Source: Sphingomonas sp. HMP9 (GTDB taxonomy: Bacteria > Pseudomonadota > Alphaproteobacteria > Sphingomonadales > Sphingomonadaceae). Taken from it: DNA of 64,000 bases. The stretch lies in assembly GCF_013374115.1 (NCBI RefSeq), contig NZ_AP022673.1, forward strand, positions 1,764,501-1,828,500, given 5' to 3'. Positions 26,016-34,832 of this stretch are shown one piece after another. The position numbers were made by a program, and so were the translations under genes. Under the pieces are notes generated by a model, which was not told the origin of the DNA, made no database searches, and saw only the letters and a list, made by a program, of their open reading frames with translations. The stretch's first letter is position 1, and each line of letters starts with the position of its first letter.

Positions 26016-26965
26016 CGTCCGCCTCCGCACGCATCCAGGAACGAATCGATCGCCGACAGCGCGCGGTTTCGCACCCCATCGGCCTCCCGCAGGATCTCAT
26101 GCGCCGACTCCGGACCGAAGCGAACCACCTGCGCATCGGGCAGCCGTGCCGCAAGCCGCAGCGCGGCACGCGGATCGACCAGCTTGTCGGCCTCGGCGAT
26201 CAGCATCAGCACGCGCGTCTCGATCGACCCGACCCGCGGATCGGTGGCGAGCGCCGCCGCCCCCGCGAACCCCTCGGCAAGCCACGCCCAGCTCGGCGGC
26301 CCCAGCACGAGTTCGGGATGCGCCGCCTGCCACCATCCCTCGTCGCTGTAGCGATCGGCGTCATGCGTCAGCAGGGACTGGCGCGAGGCGACCGATCCCG
26401 GCCGCTCGTTGCTGCGCCACGCCGCCCGTGCAGGGTCGCCGCGAGCCGCGATCCACCGCGCGATCCGCGTGCTGACTGCGGGCCCGAACGGTGCCTTCAG
26501 TCCGATCATCGGCGCGACTAGGATCGCCGCATCGGCATCGATCGATCGCGTGGCAAGCGCGCGCATCACCATCATCCCGCCCATCGAATGACCCAGCACC
26601 ACGCGTGGTACGCCGTCGCCCGCCGCCTCCGCGCGCCAGTCCACCCAGAACGCGGCGAGGTCGGCATCGAAGACGCCATAATCGCGCGCATGGCCGACAC
26701 GCGGATTGCCGGACAGCCGCCCGGAACCGCCCTGCCCGCGCCAGTCGAACGCGGTCACCGACCAGCCCTGCGCATGCAGGTGTGCGAATGTCTCGAGATA
26801 CTTCTCGAAGATATCGCCCCGTCCCGTCTGGAACAGTATCCGCCCTAGTGGCGCCGATACAGGCCAGTCGAATCGGCGCAGTTTCCAGCCGTCGGATGCG
26901 GTCCAATGGCCGATGCGCGCATCGTCCGGAATCGTCCGGCGTACTGACACACTGTCCACCGTCAC
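26012..26965 (-). CDS. Alpha/beta hydrolase (monoacylglycerol-lipase/lysophospholipase-like)
   Basis: A serine hydrolase of about 317 residues. The nucleophile elbow is LGHSMGGMM, the acid is in EADKLVDPR, and the histidine is in ESAHEILRE, in the right order with a cap region between. The strand FDWRGQGGSGR with oxyanion-hole context matches the Hydrolase_4 (lysophospholipase) group. There is no signal peptide. The start is uncertain: several GTG codons lie at 26965-26944 without a clear ribosome site; I use the first. It is coupled to the DauA-like gene by a four-base overlap. Confidence 0.8.
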   Translation of the reverse strand: MTVDSVSVRRTIPDDARIGHWTASDGWKLRRFDWPVSAPLGRILFQTGRGDIFEKYLETFAHLHAQGWSVTAFDWRGQGGSGRLSGNPRVGHARDYGVFDADLAAFWVDWRAEAAGDGVPRVVLGHSMGGMMVMRALATRSIDADAAILVAPMIGLKAPFGPAVSTRIARWIAARGDPARAAWRSNERPGSVASRQSLLTHDADRYSDEGWWQAAHPELVLGPPSWAWLAEGFAGAAALATDPRVGSIETRVLMLIAEADKLVDPRAALRLAARLPDAQVVRFGPESAHEILREADGVRNRALSAIDSFLDACGGGR

Positions 26966-27043
26966 GCGCAAACCCGTGCCACCATTCGAAATTCTCCAGG
27001 GACGGTTACTTTTTCGAAAGCCATGTCCGTTAGGGCCTAGCCG

Positions 27044-27517
27044 ATGGGGTGGAACATTGCTCTTCCAATTTTGATCTTGCTGCTCGGGGGACTCCTGGTC
27101 TCCGCGGGTATCGAGGACGCACGAACGCGCGAGATCGCGAACTGGAAGACGGCAGCGGTCGCGCTGCTGGCGCCGGTCTGGTGGTATGCCAACGGGCTCG
27201 ATCCATGGCCGGACATGGCGCTTCAGATCGGCGTGGCGCTCGTCGTCTTCGCGCTGTTCCTGCTCGCGTTCCATTTTGGCATGATGGGCGGCGGCGATGT
27301 GAAGCTGATCGTCGCGCTTGCGTTGTGGCTGCCGTTTCCCGCGTTCCTGTCGATGCTGATGGTGATGTCGATCGCCGGCGGCCTCGTCACACTCGTCATG
27401 ATGATCGAGCACCGCGCCAAGAAAAATAAGGGACAGATCGAAGTCCCGTACGGCGTGGCGATAGCGATCGCCGGCCTTCTGGCGCTTCGCGAACCACTCC
27501 TTAACCAGTTTCAATGA
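27044..27517 (+). CDS. cpaA: Prepilin peptidase CpaA/TadV
   Basis: A 157-residue membrane aspartyl protease. The two catalytic aspartates are D25 (GIEDARTREI) and D85 (FGMMGGGDVKLIV), the GxGD family signature. It is all helix and short, like the Tad-type enzymes that lack the N-methyltransferase domain. It would process Flp pilin. No flp pilin gene lies next to it here. It opens the cpa/tad locus on the plus strand, with 49 bp before cpaB. Confidence 0.92.
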   Translation: MGWNIALPILILLLGGLLVSAGIEDARTREIANWKTAAVALLAPVWWYANGLDPWPDMALQIGVALVVFALFLLAFHFGMMGGGDVKLIVALALWLPFPAFLSMLMVMSIAGGLVTLVMMIEHRAKKNKGQIEVPYGVAIAIAGLLALREPLLNQFQ

Positions 27518-27566
27518 TGCTTAACGGCGAAATACATTCGCGGCGCCTGAAAGGCACGATCTAGTC

Positions 27567-28607
27567 ATGGATACACGCAAGATCATTTTGCTGGTCGGCG
27601 CGCTTATAGTCGCAGCCATCACGGCATTCTTTGCAAGAACGCTGATCGCCGGCAGTTCGGCGCCACAGGCCGGTGCCGTTGTCATCGCCGCGCCGGTCGT
27701 CGATGGCCCCGAAGTGCTGGTCGCGACCCGCTCGCTTCCGGTCGGCACGATACTCGACGCGAGCGCGCTGAAATTCCAGCCCTGGCCGAAGGAGCTTGTC
27801 GACAACGCCTATTACCTTCGCGACAAGACCGACCTGAAATCGCTGCAGGGTACGGTGGTGCGCAGCATCATCACCGCGGGACAGCCGGTCACGCAGGGCG
27901 CGCTGGTGAAGCCCGGCGATCGCGGGTTTCTTGCCGCCGCGCTCGGACCCGGCATGCGCGCGGTCACCGTTCCCGTCTCGGCGCAGGCCGCAGTCGCCGG
28001 CTTCGTGTTTCCCGGCGACCGGATCGACGTGGTCCTGACGCAGGAAGTCAAGGGTGGTGGCGACGGCGAGCCGCTCAAGGTTTCGGAGACGATCATGCGC
28101 AACATCCGCGTGCTCGCGACCGATCAGCGGACCGACAATCTGGTCGGGTCGGACGGCAAGACCGAGGTCAAGACGTTCTCCAACGTGACGATCGAGGCAA
28201 CGCCGAAGATGGCCGAACAGGTCGCGCTCGCACAGACGCTCGGCTCGCTGTCGCTGTCGCTGCGGTCGATCGCGGACAATTCGGCCGAACTCGAGGAAGC
28301 GATCGCGTCGGGCGCGGTCAAGGTACCCGACGGCGCCGATCCGAAGGCAGAAAAGGCGATGCTGGTCCGCGTCGCCAGCCAGCCGGTGTCCGGCGCATCC
28401 AGCTATCAGACCGGCGCCGACGTCTCGCGCTATCAGCGCAGCACGGTGCCCGGCCGGCCACCCGAAAACAGCAGCGACACGCGTCCCATGCAGGTCATGA
28501 ACAGCCCGCCGTCCGGCGGCGGCGGTGCCGTCGCAGTGCAGGGCCCCGCCGTCCGGGTCGCCCGCGGCAACGCAGTGACCGTCGTTCCGGTCGGGGGGAA
28601 GAATTAA
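27567..28607 (+). CDS. cpaB: Flp pilus assembly protein CpaB/RcpC
   Basis: A 346-residue protein with an N-terminal membrane anchor (about residues 5-25, ILLVGALIVAAITAFFART), an SAF-like domain (VATRSLPVGTILDASAL), and an RcpC domain around GFVFPGDRIDVVLTQEV. CpaB is thought to be a periplasmic partner of the secretin. The C-terminal 60 residues are low-complexity, rich in Ser, Gly and Pro. It is one base from cpaC. Confidence 0.92.
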   Translation: MDTRKIILLVGALIVAAITAFFARTLIAGSSAPQAGAVVIAAPVVDGPEVLVATRSLPVGTILDASALKFQPWPKELVDNAYYLRDKTDLKSLQGTVVRSIITAGQPVTQGALVKPGDRGFLAAALGPGMRAVTVPVSAQAAVAGFVFPGDRIDVVLTQEVKGGGDGEPLKVSETIMRNIRVLATDQRTDNLVGSDGKTEVKTFSNVTIEATPKMAEQVALAQTLGSLSLSLRSIADNSAELEEAIASGAVKVPDGADPKAEKAMLVRVASQPVSGASSYQTGADVSRYQRSTVPGRPPENSSDTRPMQVMNSPPSGGGGAVAVQGPAVRVARGNAVTVVPVGGKN

Positions 28608-28608
28608 G

Positions 28609-30297
28609 ATGCGTATCTCGATGACGCGCCGCACGCCCCATCTGGGCCAGCAGCATGAGCCACAGGTCGGCCAGCAGCACGGCCAGCAGCACGGCCAGCA
28701 GCACGGGCGCCAATATGGGTGGCCGCTCGCGGTCGCCTTGATCGCCGCCGCCGCCGCGCCCTCTGTCCCTGCCCTCGCCCAGCGCGGACAAGCGCGTTCC
28801 CAGGCTGCGCCCTCGGGATTGCCCGTGGTGCAGGTCAACACGGGTCGCGGACGCCTCGTGACGCTGGCGCGGCCGATGAGCGACCTGTTCGTCGCCGACG
28901 ACACCATCGCCGACGTCCAGGTCCGGTCGCCGACCCTGCTCTACGTGTTCGGCAAGAAGACCGGCGAGACGACGATCTCCGCGACCGCAAAGGGCGGCGC
29001 GGTCGTCTATGCCTCCACCATCCGCGTCGGCAACAATTTGGACTCCGTGCAGCAGATGCTCGGTCTGGCGATGCCCGAAGCACAGGTCGTCGCGACACCG
29101 ATGAACGGGCTGATCCTGCTCACCGGCACGGTTGCAGCCCCTGAGGATGCCGCCGAAGCCGAACGGCTGGTGCAGGCGTTCGTCGGTGATTCGACCAAGG
29201 TCCTGTCGCGGCTGAAGACGGCGACCCCGTTGCAGGTGAACCTTCAGGTGCGCGTCGCCGAAGTCTCGCGGAGCTTCGTCAAGAACATCGGTGTGAACCT
29301 GACGAGCCGTGGTTCCGGCAACTTCCTGTTCAATATCGCGCAAGGTCGCCAGGGTGCGATTACAACCGTTCCGGGGGTCGTCGGCCTTCCCGGCAACCCG
29401 ATTGACGCCAACGGCGCGTTGCCGGGCAATACGCTGTACCAATTTCCGCAGAAGGCGGGCATCGGCTCGACGATCGGCTTGGCCGGGCGCCTGCTTGGCA
29501 TGGACCTGCTCGGCGCCATCGACCTCGGCGAAACGCTCGGCCAGGTGACGACGCTCGCCAACCCGAACCTGACCGCGCTATCGGGCGAAACCGGCACGTT
29601 CCTCGCGGGCGGCGAGGTTCCCATTCCGCTGGCGCAGGCGCTCGGCACGATCTCGGTCGAGTACAAGCAATACGGCATCAGCCTCGCCTACACGCCGACG
29701 GTATTGTCCGACGGTCGCATCTCGCTCCGCGTGCGGCCGGAAGTCTCGCAGCTCGACTACAACAACGCGGTCACGCTCAGCGGCACGCGCGTACCCGGCA
29801 TCACCACGCGTCGCACCGAGACGACGGTCGAGCTCGGCTCGGGCCAGAGCATGATGATCAGCGGCCTGCTCTCGAACAGCCACAACAACAGCTACGACAA
29901 GACGCCGGGTCTTTCGAACCTGCCGATCATCGGCGCGCTGTTCCGCTCGAACGCGTTCCAACGCAACGAGACCGAACTGGTGATCGTGATCACGCCGTAT
30001 CTCGTCAAGCCGGTCAACAACGCCAGCGACATCGCGCTGCCGACCGACGGCGTGCGGTCGCCGACCGATATCGACCGCGTCCTGCTGGGAACGCTGAGCG
30101 CCAGTAGCGGCGGCAAGCGTCCGGTCCCGACCGTGGCGCGACCGTCCTATGTTCCACCCTCGATCGGTGCGACCGCCCCGGCGATGCCCGTTCCGCGCAG
30201 CGATGTGCGCCGCAGCGAAGAGCCCATGTCCCCAGCCGTCGCCGGCAAGGCCAAGGGGAAGACCGCCGCCGTGCCTGCGCCGGGGTTCTCGAATTGA
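28609..30297 (+). CDS. cpaC: Pilus secretin CpaC/RcpA
   Basis: A 562-residue type II/III-like secretin forming the outer-membrane channel. The N-terminal BON-type domain (about 65-160) is followed by the secretin core (about 190-440), including TTVELGSGQSMMISGLLSN and LPIIGALFRSNAFQRNETE. The leader is odd: between the start and the hydrophobic segment lies a Gln/His/Gly tandem repeat (GQQH units, from 28648 to about 28700), encoded by a 12-bp DNA repeat. The signal peptide proper is PLAVALIAAAAAPSVPALAQ. The start at 28609 follows GGGGGGAAG; there is no later start before the hydrophobic region. Confidence 0.92.
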   Translation: MRISMTRRTPHLGQQHEPQVGQQHGQQHGQQHGRQYGWPLAVALIAAAAAPSVPALAQRGQARSQAAPSGLPVVQVNTGRGRLVTLARPMSDLFVADDTIADVQVRSPTLLYVFGKKTGETTISATAKGGAVVYASTIRVGNNLDSVQQMLGLAMPEAQVVATPMNGLILLTGTVAAPEDAAEAERLVQAFVGDSTKVLSRLKTATPLQVNLQVRVAEVSRSFVKNIGVNLTSRGSGNFLFNIAQGRQGAITTVPGVVGLPGNPIDANGALPGNTLYQFPQKAGIGSTIGLAGRLLGMDLLGAIDLGETLGQVTTLANPNLTALSGETGTFLAGGEVPIPLAQALGTISVEYKQYGISLAYTPTVLSDGRISLRVRPEVSQLDYNNAVTLSGTRVPGITTRRTETTVELGSGQSMMISGLLSNSHNNSYDKTPGLSNLPIIGALFRSNAFQRNETELVIVITPYLVKPVNNASDIALPTDGVRSPTDIDRVLLGTLSASSGGKRPVPTVARPSYVPPSIGATAPAMPVPRSDVRRSEEPMSPAVAGKAKGKTAAVPAPGFSN

Positions 30298-30344
30298 GCC
30301 GGCATAGCCTGCGCCGCTCGCGATCAACGTACCAAGGATATCCG

Positions 30345-30980
30345 ATGATCACCAAATCGATCCTGCTAGCGTCCCTGGTCCCGGCGCTGTTGCTCGGCGG
30401 CTGCATGGGAACCGAGAATCGCGGTCGTGAATCGGTCCATCAGCCGGTCGTCAGCCGATCCGACTATGCGCTCGACCTAGGCGTATCCGGCGGTGCGCTC
30501 GCGCCGGGCGAACCGCAACGGTTGTCAGGCTGGATGAACGCGATGCGGCTCAGCTACGGCGACCGGGTCTCGATCGACGATCCCGCCGGCGAAGGGCCTG
30601 CCGCGCGCGACGCCGTCGCTGCGCTGGTCGGCGAATACGGCCTGTTGCTGAGCGACGATGCACCGGTCACGCCGGCCGCGGTCACGCCGGGCTCGATCCG
30701 CGTGGTGGTCAGTCGGATGCGCGCGAGCGTGCCCCGCTGCCCCGACTGGTCGCGCGATGCCACCAACGAGTTCGAATCGAACACGTCGTCCGACTATGGC
30801 TGCGCGATCAACAGCAACCTCGCGGCGATGATCGCCAATCCGGCCGATCTCGTCCGCGGCGCGACGCGCACGGAAACCAACGACGCCGCGGTCTCGTACA
30901 AGGCGATCCAGACCTATCGCAAGAAGCCGCCGACCGGGACGGCCGAACTTCCCGCAGCCCCGTCGGGAGCAAAACAGTGA
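30345..30980 (+). CDS. cpaD: Pilus assembly lipoprotein CpaD
   Basis: A 211-residue exported lipoprotein: leader SILLASLVPALLLGGC with the lipobox LGGC, then the CpaD domain with VRVVVSRMRASVPRCPDWS-type text and the conserved YGCAINSNLAAMIANP motif. It likely helps the secretin assemble. The ATG at 30345 has AAGGA eight bases upstream; the longer open frame overlaps the end of cpaC. Its stop overlaps the GTG start of cpaE. Confidence 0.9.
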   Translation: MITKSILLASLVPALLLGGCMGTENRGRESVHQPVVSRSDYALDLGVSGGALAPGEPQRLSGWMNAMRLSYGDRVSIDDPAGEGPAARDAVAALVGEYGLLLSDDAPVTPAAVTPGSIRVVVSRMRASVPRCPDWSRDATNEFESNTSSDYGCAINSNLAAMIANPADLVRGATRTETNDAAVSYKAIQTYRKKPPTGTAELPAAPSGAKQ

Positions 30981-32266
30981 ACGCACCCTGGAAGCCCGCT
31001 GGCACCGCGCAGCGTGACCCCTTCATGGCCTATGTCTGCGACGAGACCACGGCGGACGCGTTGCGCCCGATCGCGACCGAACTCGGCTGGTCGGTCGACA
31101 AGATCCACAAGGGCGGGCTGCGCAACGCGATCCAGTCGCTGTCGGTCTCCGCATCGCCGCAGATCCTGTTCGTCGATCTCGCGGAGTCGGGCGATCCGCT
31201 GAACGACATCCACGCCCTCGCCGAAGTCTGCGAACCCGGCACGGTGGTGATCGCCGCAGGCCAGGTCAACGACGTCCGCCTGTACCGCGACCTGGTCGCC
31301 AGCGGGATCCAGGACTACCTGCTCAAGCCGCTCCATCCCGACATGCTGCGCGAGGCGTTCGTGCATGCGCAGCTGATGCTTAACGCGCCGAAGCCCGTCG
31401 ACCTGTCGCCCGAGCGCCCGCATTGCTCGGTCGGGGTCGTCGGCACGCGCGGCGGGGTGGGCGCGTCGACGATCGCGACGTCGATCGCGTGGCTGCTCGC
31501 GGACAAGGAGAAGCGTTCGACGGCGTTGCTCGATCTCGACGTGCATTTCGGTACGGGTGCGCTCGGCCTCGATCTCGAGCCCGGCCGCGGCCTGACCGAC
31601 GCGATCGAGAACCCAAGCCGGATCGACGGACTGTTCATCGAACGCGCCATGGTCAAGGCAACGGAAAACCTGTCGGTGCTCAGCGCCGAGGCACCGATCA
31701 GCGCGCCGGTGATTACCGACGGGTCGGCCTTCCACCAGTTGCAGGAGGAGATGCGCACGGCGTTCGAGTGCACCGTCGTCGATCTGCCGCGGGCGATGAT
31801 GATCCAGCACCCGCATCTGATCAGCGACGTGAAGCTTGCGGTGATCGTCACCGACCTGACGCTGGCCGCTGCACGCGACACGATCCGCATCCTGTCGTGG
31901 CTGAAGACGAACGCGCCGCAGAGCGAGGTGTTCGTCGTCGCGAACCGCGTGCACACCGGCGGCAATCTCGAAATCAACCGCAAGGATTTCGAAGGCTCGA
32001 TCGAGCGTAAGATCGATTATCTCGTGTCGTTCGACCAGAAGCTCGCGGCGCAGGCGGCAAAGCTCGGCAAGCCGATCGTCGAAGTCGGCAAGGCCAGCAA
32101 GACGATCGCCCCGATCGTCGCGCTCGCCAGTGCACTCGCCGCGGCGGTCGCGGACTGCGGTATCGACGGCCTAAAGGCCTCGCGGGGCGGATCGCTGATG
32201 GGCAAGTTCGGCGAACTCCGGGGACTGATGGCCAAGCGCACGCCGAAGCCGGGAAAGGCGAAATGA
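30977..32266 (+). CDS. cpaE: Pilus localisation ATPase CpaE/TadZ
   Basis: A 429-residue protein with an atypical receiver domain at the N-terminus (about residues 15-130, ending DYLLKPLHPDMLREAF) and a MinD/ParA-like ATPase from about 150. The deviant Walker A is TRGGVGASTIATS; the Walker B region is TALLDLDVHFG. CpaE places the pilus machine at the cell pole. The GTG start at 30977 overlaps the cpaD stop. Its own stop overlaps the start of the 24-codon frame that occupies the expected place of cpaF. Confidence 0.92.
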   Translation: MNAPWKPAGTAQRDPFMAYVCDETTADALRPIATELGWSVDKIHKGGLRNAIQSLSVSASPQILFVDLAESGDPLNDIHALAEVCEPGTVVIAAGQVNDVRLYRDLVASGIQDYLLKPLHPDMLREAFVHAQLMLNAPKPVDLSPERPHCSVGVVGTRGGVGASTIATSIAWLLADKEKRSTALLDLDVHFGTGALGLDLEPGRGLTDAIENPSRIDGLFIERAMVKATENLSVLSAEAPISAPVITDGSAFHQLQEEMRTAFECTVVDLPRAMMIQHPHLISDVKLAVIVTDLTLAAARDTIRILSWLKTNAPQSEVFVVANRVHTGGNLEINRKDFEGSIERKIDYLVSFDQKLAAQAAKLGKPIVEVGKASKTIAPIVALASALAAAVADCGIDGLKASRGGSLMGKFGELRGLMAKRTPKPGKAK

Positions 32267-32337
32267 CGCTACGCGTTCGAACGCACGCACCGGCGGCGGC
32301 GGCTGTCTCGCCGCGCGTCGGATGCGACCGCCGATGA
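32263..32337 (+). CDS. 24-codon minigene at the position of cpaF
   Basis: An open frame of 24 residues (MTLRVRTHAPAAAAVSPRVG, then CDRR) starts in an ATGA overlap with the cpaE stop and stops in an ATGA overlap with the tadB start at 32334. In other alphaproteobacteria cpaF, the assembly ATPase gene of about 1.4 kb, lies exactly here. I infer an in-frame deletion remnant of cpaF, or a spacer that preserves translational coupling. It has no recognisable ATPase residues. Whether it is translated is unknown. Confidence 0.45.
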   Translation: MTLRVRTHAPAAAAVSPRVGCDRR

Positions 32338-33308
32338 CCGACATGACATCGCTTCTCGTCGTGATGATCGGCGCCAGTGTCGTGCTCGGCCTGATCGTGT
32401 TCGCCTTTGCCGGGCCCTCGGCCAATCGCGCGCAATCCCGCCGGCTCGGCTCCGTGCGCGACCGGCACAGCGACGTCGTCTCGGTGGCCGACGCGCATAT
32501 GCGCCGCATCTCGAACGCGCGCGATACCAAGATGGACGTGGCGTTCGGTCGCATCCTGCCCAACCCGGAGCAGCTCGCAAAGCGGTTGGCGATGACGGGC
32601 AAGGACTGGACGGTCGGCCAATATGGTCTGGCGACCGCGGGGATCGCGCTGGTCGTCGCGGTGCTCATGCTGTTCAAGGGCATGCCGATCCTGCTGGCGT
32701 TGCTGTTCGGTCTGTTCGTCGGGATCGGCCTGCCGCATCTCGTCGTCGGCAAGACGATCAACCGGCGGATCGGCAAGTTCACCGCAAAGTTTCCCGACGC
32801 GATCGAACTACTGGTGCGCGGCCTGCGCTCGGGCCTGCCGATCAGCGAGACGATCGGCGTCGTCGGCCACGAGCTCGATGGCCCGGTCGGCGAGGAATTC
32901 CGCTCGGTCAGCGACAAGATGAAGATCGGCCGAACGATGGACGCCGCCCTTCAGGAAACCGCGGACCGGCTCGGCACGCCCGAATTCCAGTTCTTCGTCA
33001 TCACCATCGCGATCCAGCGCGAGACCGGCGGCAATCTCGCAGAGACGCTGGCGAACCTCGCCAACGTCCTGCGCATGCGCGGCCAGATGAAGCTGAAGAT
33101 CAAGGCGATGTCGTCCGAATCGAAGGCGTCGGCGTACATCATCGGCGCGCTGCCGTTTATCGTGTTCGCGCTGATCTGGTTCATCAACGGCACCTACATG
33201 CAGCGGTTCTTCGTCGACGAGCGGCTGATGGCGATCGGCATGGGGGGCATGGTGTGGATGGCGATCGGCGCCTTCATCATGGCCAAGATGATCAATTTCG
33301 AGATCTGA
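32334..33308 (+). CDS. tadB: Pilus inner-membrane platform protein TadB
   Basis: A 324-residue protein with an N-terminal helix (about 7-28), two central helices (about 100-140), a T2SSF cytoplasmic domain (about 155-285; GLRSGLPISETIGVVG and ETGGNLAETLANLANVLR) and C-terminal helices. TadB and TadC form the platform on which the CpaF motor normally works. The ATG at 32334 is favoured because it overlaps the upstream minigene stop; ATG 32322 is also in frame. Confidence 0.92.
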   Translation: MTDMTSLLVVMIGASVVLGLIVFAFAGPSANRAQSRRLGSVRDRHSDVVSVADAHMRRISNARDTKMDVAFGRILPNPEQLAKRLAMTGKDWTVGQYGLATAGIALVVAVLMLFKGMPILLALLFGLFVGIGLPHLVVGKTINRRIGKFTAKFPDAIELLVRGLRSGLPISETIGVVGHELDGPVGEEFRSVSDKMKIGRTMDAALQETADRLGTPEFQFFVITIAIQRETGGNLAETLANLANVLRMRGQMKLKIKAMSSESKASAYIIGALPFIVFALIWFINGTYMQRFFVDERLMAIGMGGMVWMAIGAFIMAKMINFEI

Positions 33309-33318
33309 GGGACTGACG

Positions 33319-34311
33319 ATGGGCGAGACCGCCGGACCTACCCTGCTCGGGGTCGACGTACTCTGGGTCGCGACGATCCTGTCGGGCGTCGCCGCGTTCG
33401 CCGTGATGATCGCGATCTATGCGGTGACGACCGTCCGCGATCCGATGGCCAAGCGCGTCAAGGCGCTGAACGACCGTCGCGAGCAGCTGAAGGCGGGTAT
33501 CACCGCCTCGACCAAGCGCCGCGCGAAACTGGTCCAGCGCAACGACGCCGCCGATCAGATGCGCGGCATCCTGTTGTCGATGAAAATGCTCCAGGACAGC
33601 CAGGTCAAGGCGGTCCAGGTCAAGCTTATGCAGGCCGGCATCCGCTCGAAGGAATGGGCACCGGCGGTGATCTTCGGCCGGCTCGTCCTGCCGATCGTGA
33701 TCGGCGGGGCGATGCTCTACTGGGTCTACGGCACCGATGGTTTCGCAACCTGGGGCCCGCTGAAGAAATACGGTCTCGTCGCGATGAGCTTCATCCTGAG
33801 CTACAAGGCGCCCGACCTGTATCTCGACAACAAGATCAAGAAGCGCTCGGATGCGATCCGCAAGGGCCTTCCCGACGCGCTCGACCTGCTGGTGATCTGC
33901 GCGGAGGCGGGCCTGACCGTCGATGCCGCGTTCCACCGCGTCGCCCGCGAGCTTGGCCGCGCTTACCCCGAACTGGGCGAGGAATTCACCCTCACCGCGA
34001 TCGAGCTGGGCTTCCTGACCGACCGTCGCAGCGCGTTCGAGAACTTCGCGTTGCGCGTGAAGCTGGACGCCGTGAAGGGCGTCGTCACAACGATGATCCA
34101 GACCGAGAAATACGGTACGCCGCTTGCGTCGGCGCTGCGCGTGCTGTCGGGCGAATTCCGCAACGAACGGATGATGCGCGCCGAGGAAAAGGCGGCCCGG
34201 CTGCCCGCGATCATGACCGTGCCGCTGATCCTGTTCATCCTGCCCGTGCTGTTCGTCGTCATCCTCGGCCCGGCCGCCTGCTCGATCTCCGACGCGCTGC
34301 TGAAGGGCTAG
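33319..34311 (+). CDS. tadC: Pilus inner-membrane platform protein TadC
   Basis: A 330-residue partner of TadB with the same layout: N-terminal helix (about 10-35), paired helices (about 115-165), T2SSF domain (LPDALDLLVICAEAGLTVD, then ALRVLSGEFRNERMMRAEE) and a C-terminal helix pair ending in VILGPAACS. It starts ten bases after tadB. It is the last gene with a recognised pilus role. Confidence 0.92.
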   Translation: MGETAGPTLLGVDVLWVATILSGVAAFAVMIAIYAVTTVRDPMAKRVKALNDRREQLKAGITASTKRRAKLVQRNDAADQMRGILLSMKMLQDSQVKAVQVKLMQAGIRSKEWAPAVIFGRLVLPIVIGGAMLYWVYGTDGFATWGPLKKYGLVAMSFILSYKAPDLYLDNKIKKRSDAIRKGLPDALDLLVICAEAGLTVDAAFHRVARELGRAYPELGEEFTLTAIELGFLTDRRSAFENFALRVKLDAVKGVVTTMIQTEKYGTPLASALRVLSGEFRNERMMRAEEKAARLPAIMTVPLILFILPVLFVVILGPAACSISDALLKG

Positions 34312-34364
34312 GCAACCGCAACGCGAGCGGATCGTTGAGCCCCCGTAACAGGAGGGTTTTTCCG

Positions 34365-34757
34365 ATGCCGTTGTTTTCCACGCCCACGCAATTCGCCGCG
34401 CTTGCGCTGATCTTCATCGCCGGCTGGCTGTTCGGGTTGGCGAGCCATCCCGGTGGCAAGAAGTGGAAGGCGCGCTATCTCGCCGAGCGTGACGCGCACG
34501 CGGTCGCCAGGAAGGATGCCGACATCCGCGCCACCGCCGCCGAAAAGCGCGCGGTCGACGCCGAGCACGAGAATGCGCGCCTCGTAAAGGCCACTCCGGT
34601 TGCGCCGGTCGCCCCTGTGACGATGACCCGCGCGCCGGTCGAGGATCGCTCGATCTTCGTATCGCCCAGCACGCGTCCGGTCGCGGCATCGTCGGCGCGC
34701 CCCGCATACAATGCCGATGGCACCAAGCGCGGCTGGTTCGACTTCGACCGCCGCTGA
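34365..34757 (+). CDS. Single-span membrane protein of unknown function
   Basis: A 130-residue protein with one N-terminal membrane helix (about 8-26, AALALIFIAGWLFGLA), then a charged helical stretch (about 30-70, likely coiled coil) and a Pro/Val/Ala-rich tail. The ATG at 34365 has AGGAGG nine bases upstream. It follows tadC by 53 bp and ends before a hairpin, so it may be the last gene of the pilus transcript. I recognise no family. Confidence 0.65.
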   Translation: MPLFSTPTQFAALALIFIAGWLFGLASHPGGKKWKARYLAERDAHAVARKDADIRATAAEKRAVDAEHENARLVKATPVAPVAPVTMTRAPVEDRSIFVSPSTRPVAASSARPAYNADGTKRGWFDFDRR

Positions 34758-34763
34758 TCTCTA

Positions 34764-34795
34764 CCGGCAGCCCGCTCCGTCGGGCGGGCTGCCGG
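34764..34795. terminator. Hairpin at the end of the pilus locus
   Basis: A perfect 12-bp stem (34764-34775 with 34784-34795) with an eight-base loop lies between the convergent pilus and thiamine operons. It has no clear T-run, so termination is inferred from position. Confidence 0.6.
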
Positions 34796-34832
34796 CCAGT
34801 CCCTATCGATCCAGCCTCTACTGATCCAACCT

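Noticed and set aside
28648..28712. CRISPR-like or VNTR array
   Set aside because: The repeat units are in-frame 12-bp coding repeats without spacers, so it is a protein repeat, not a CRISPR.
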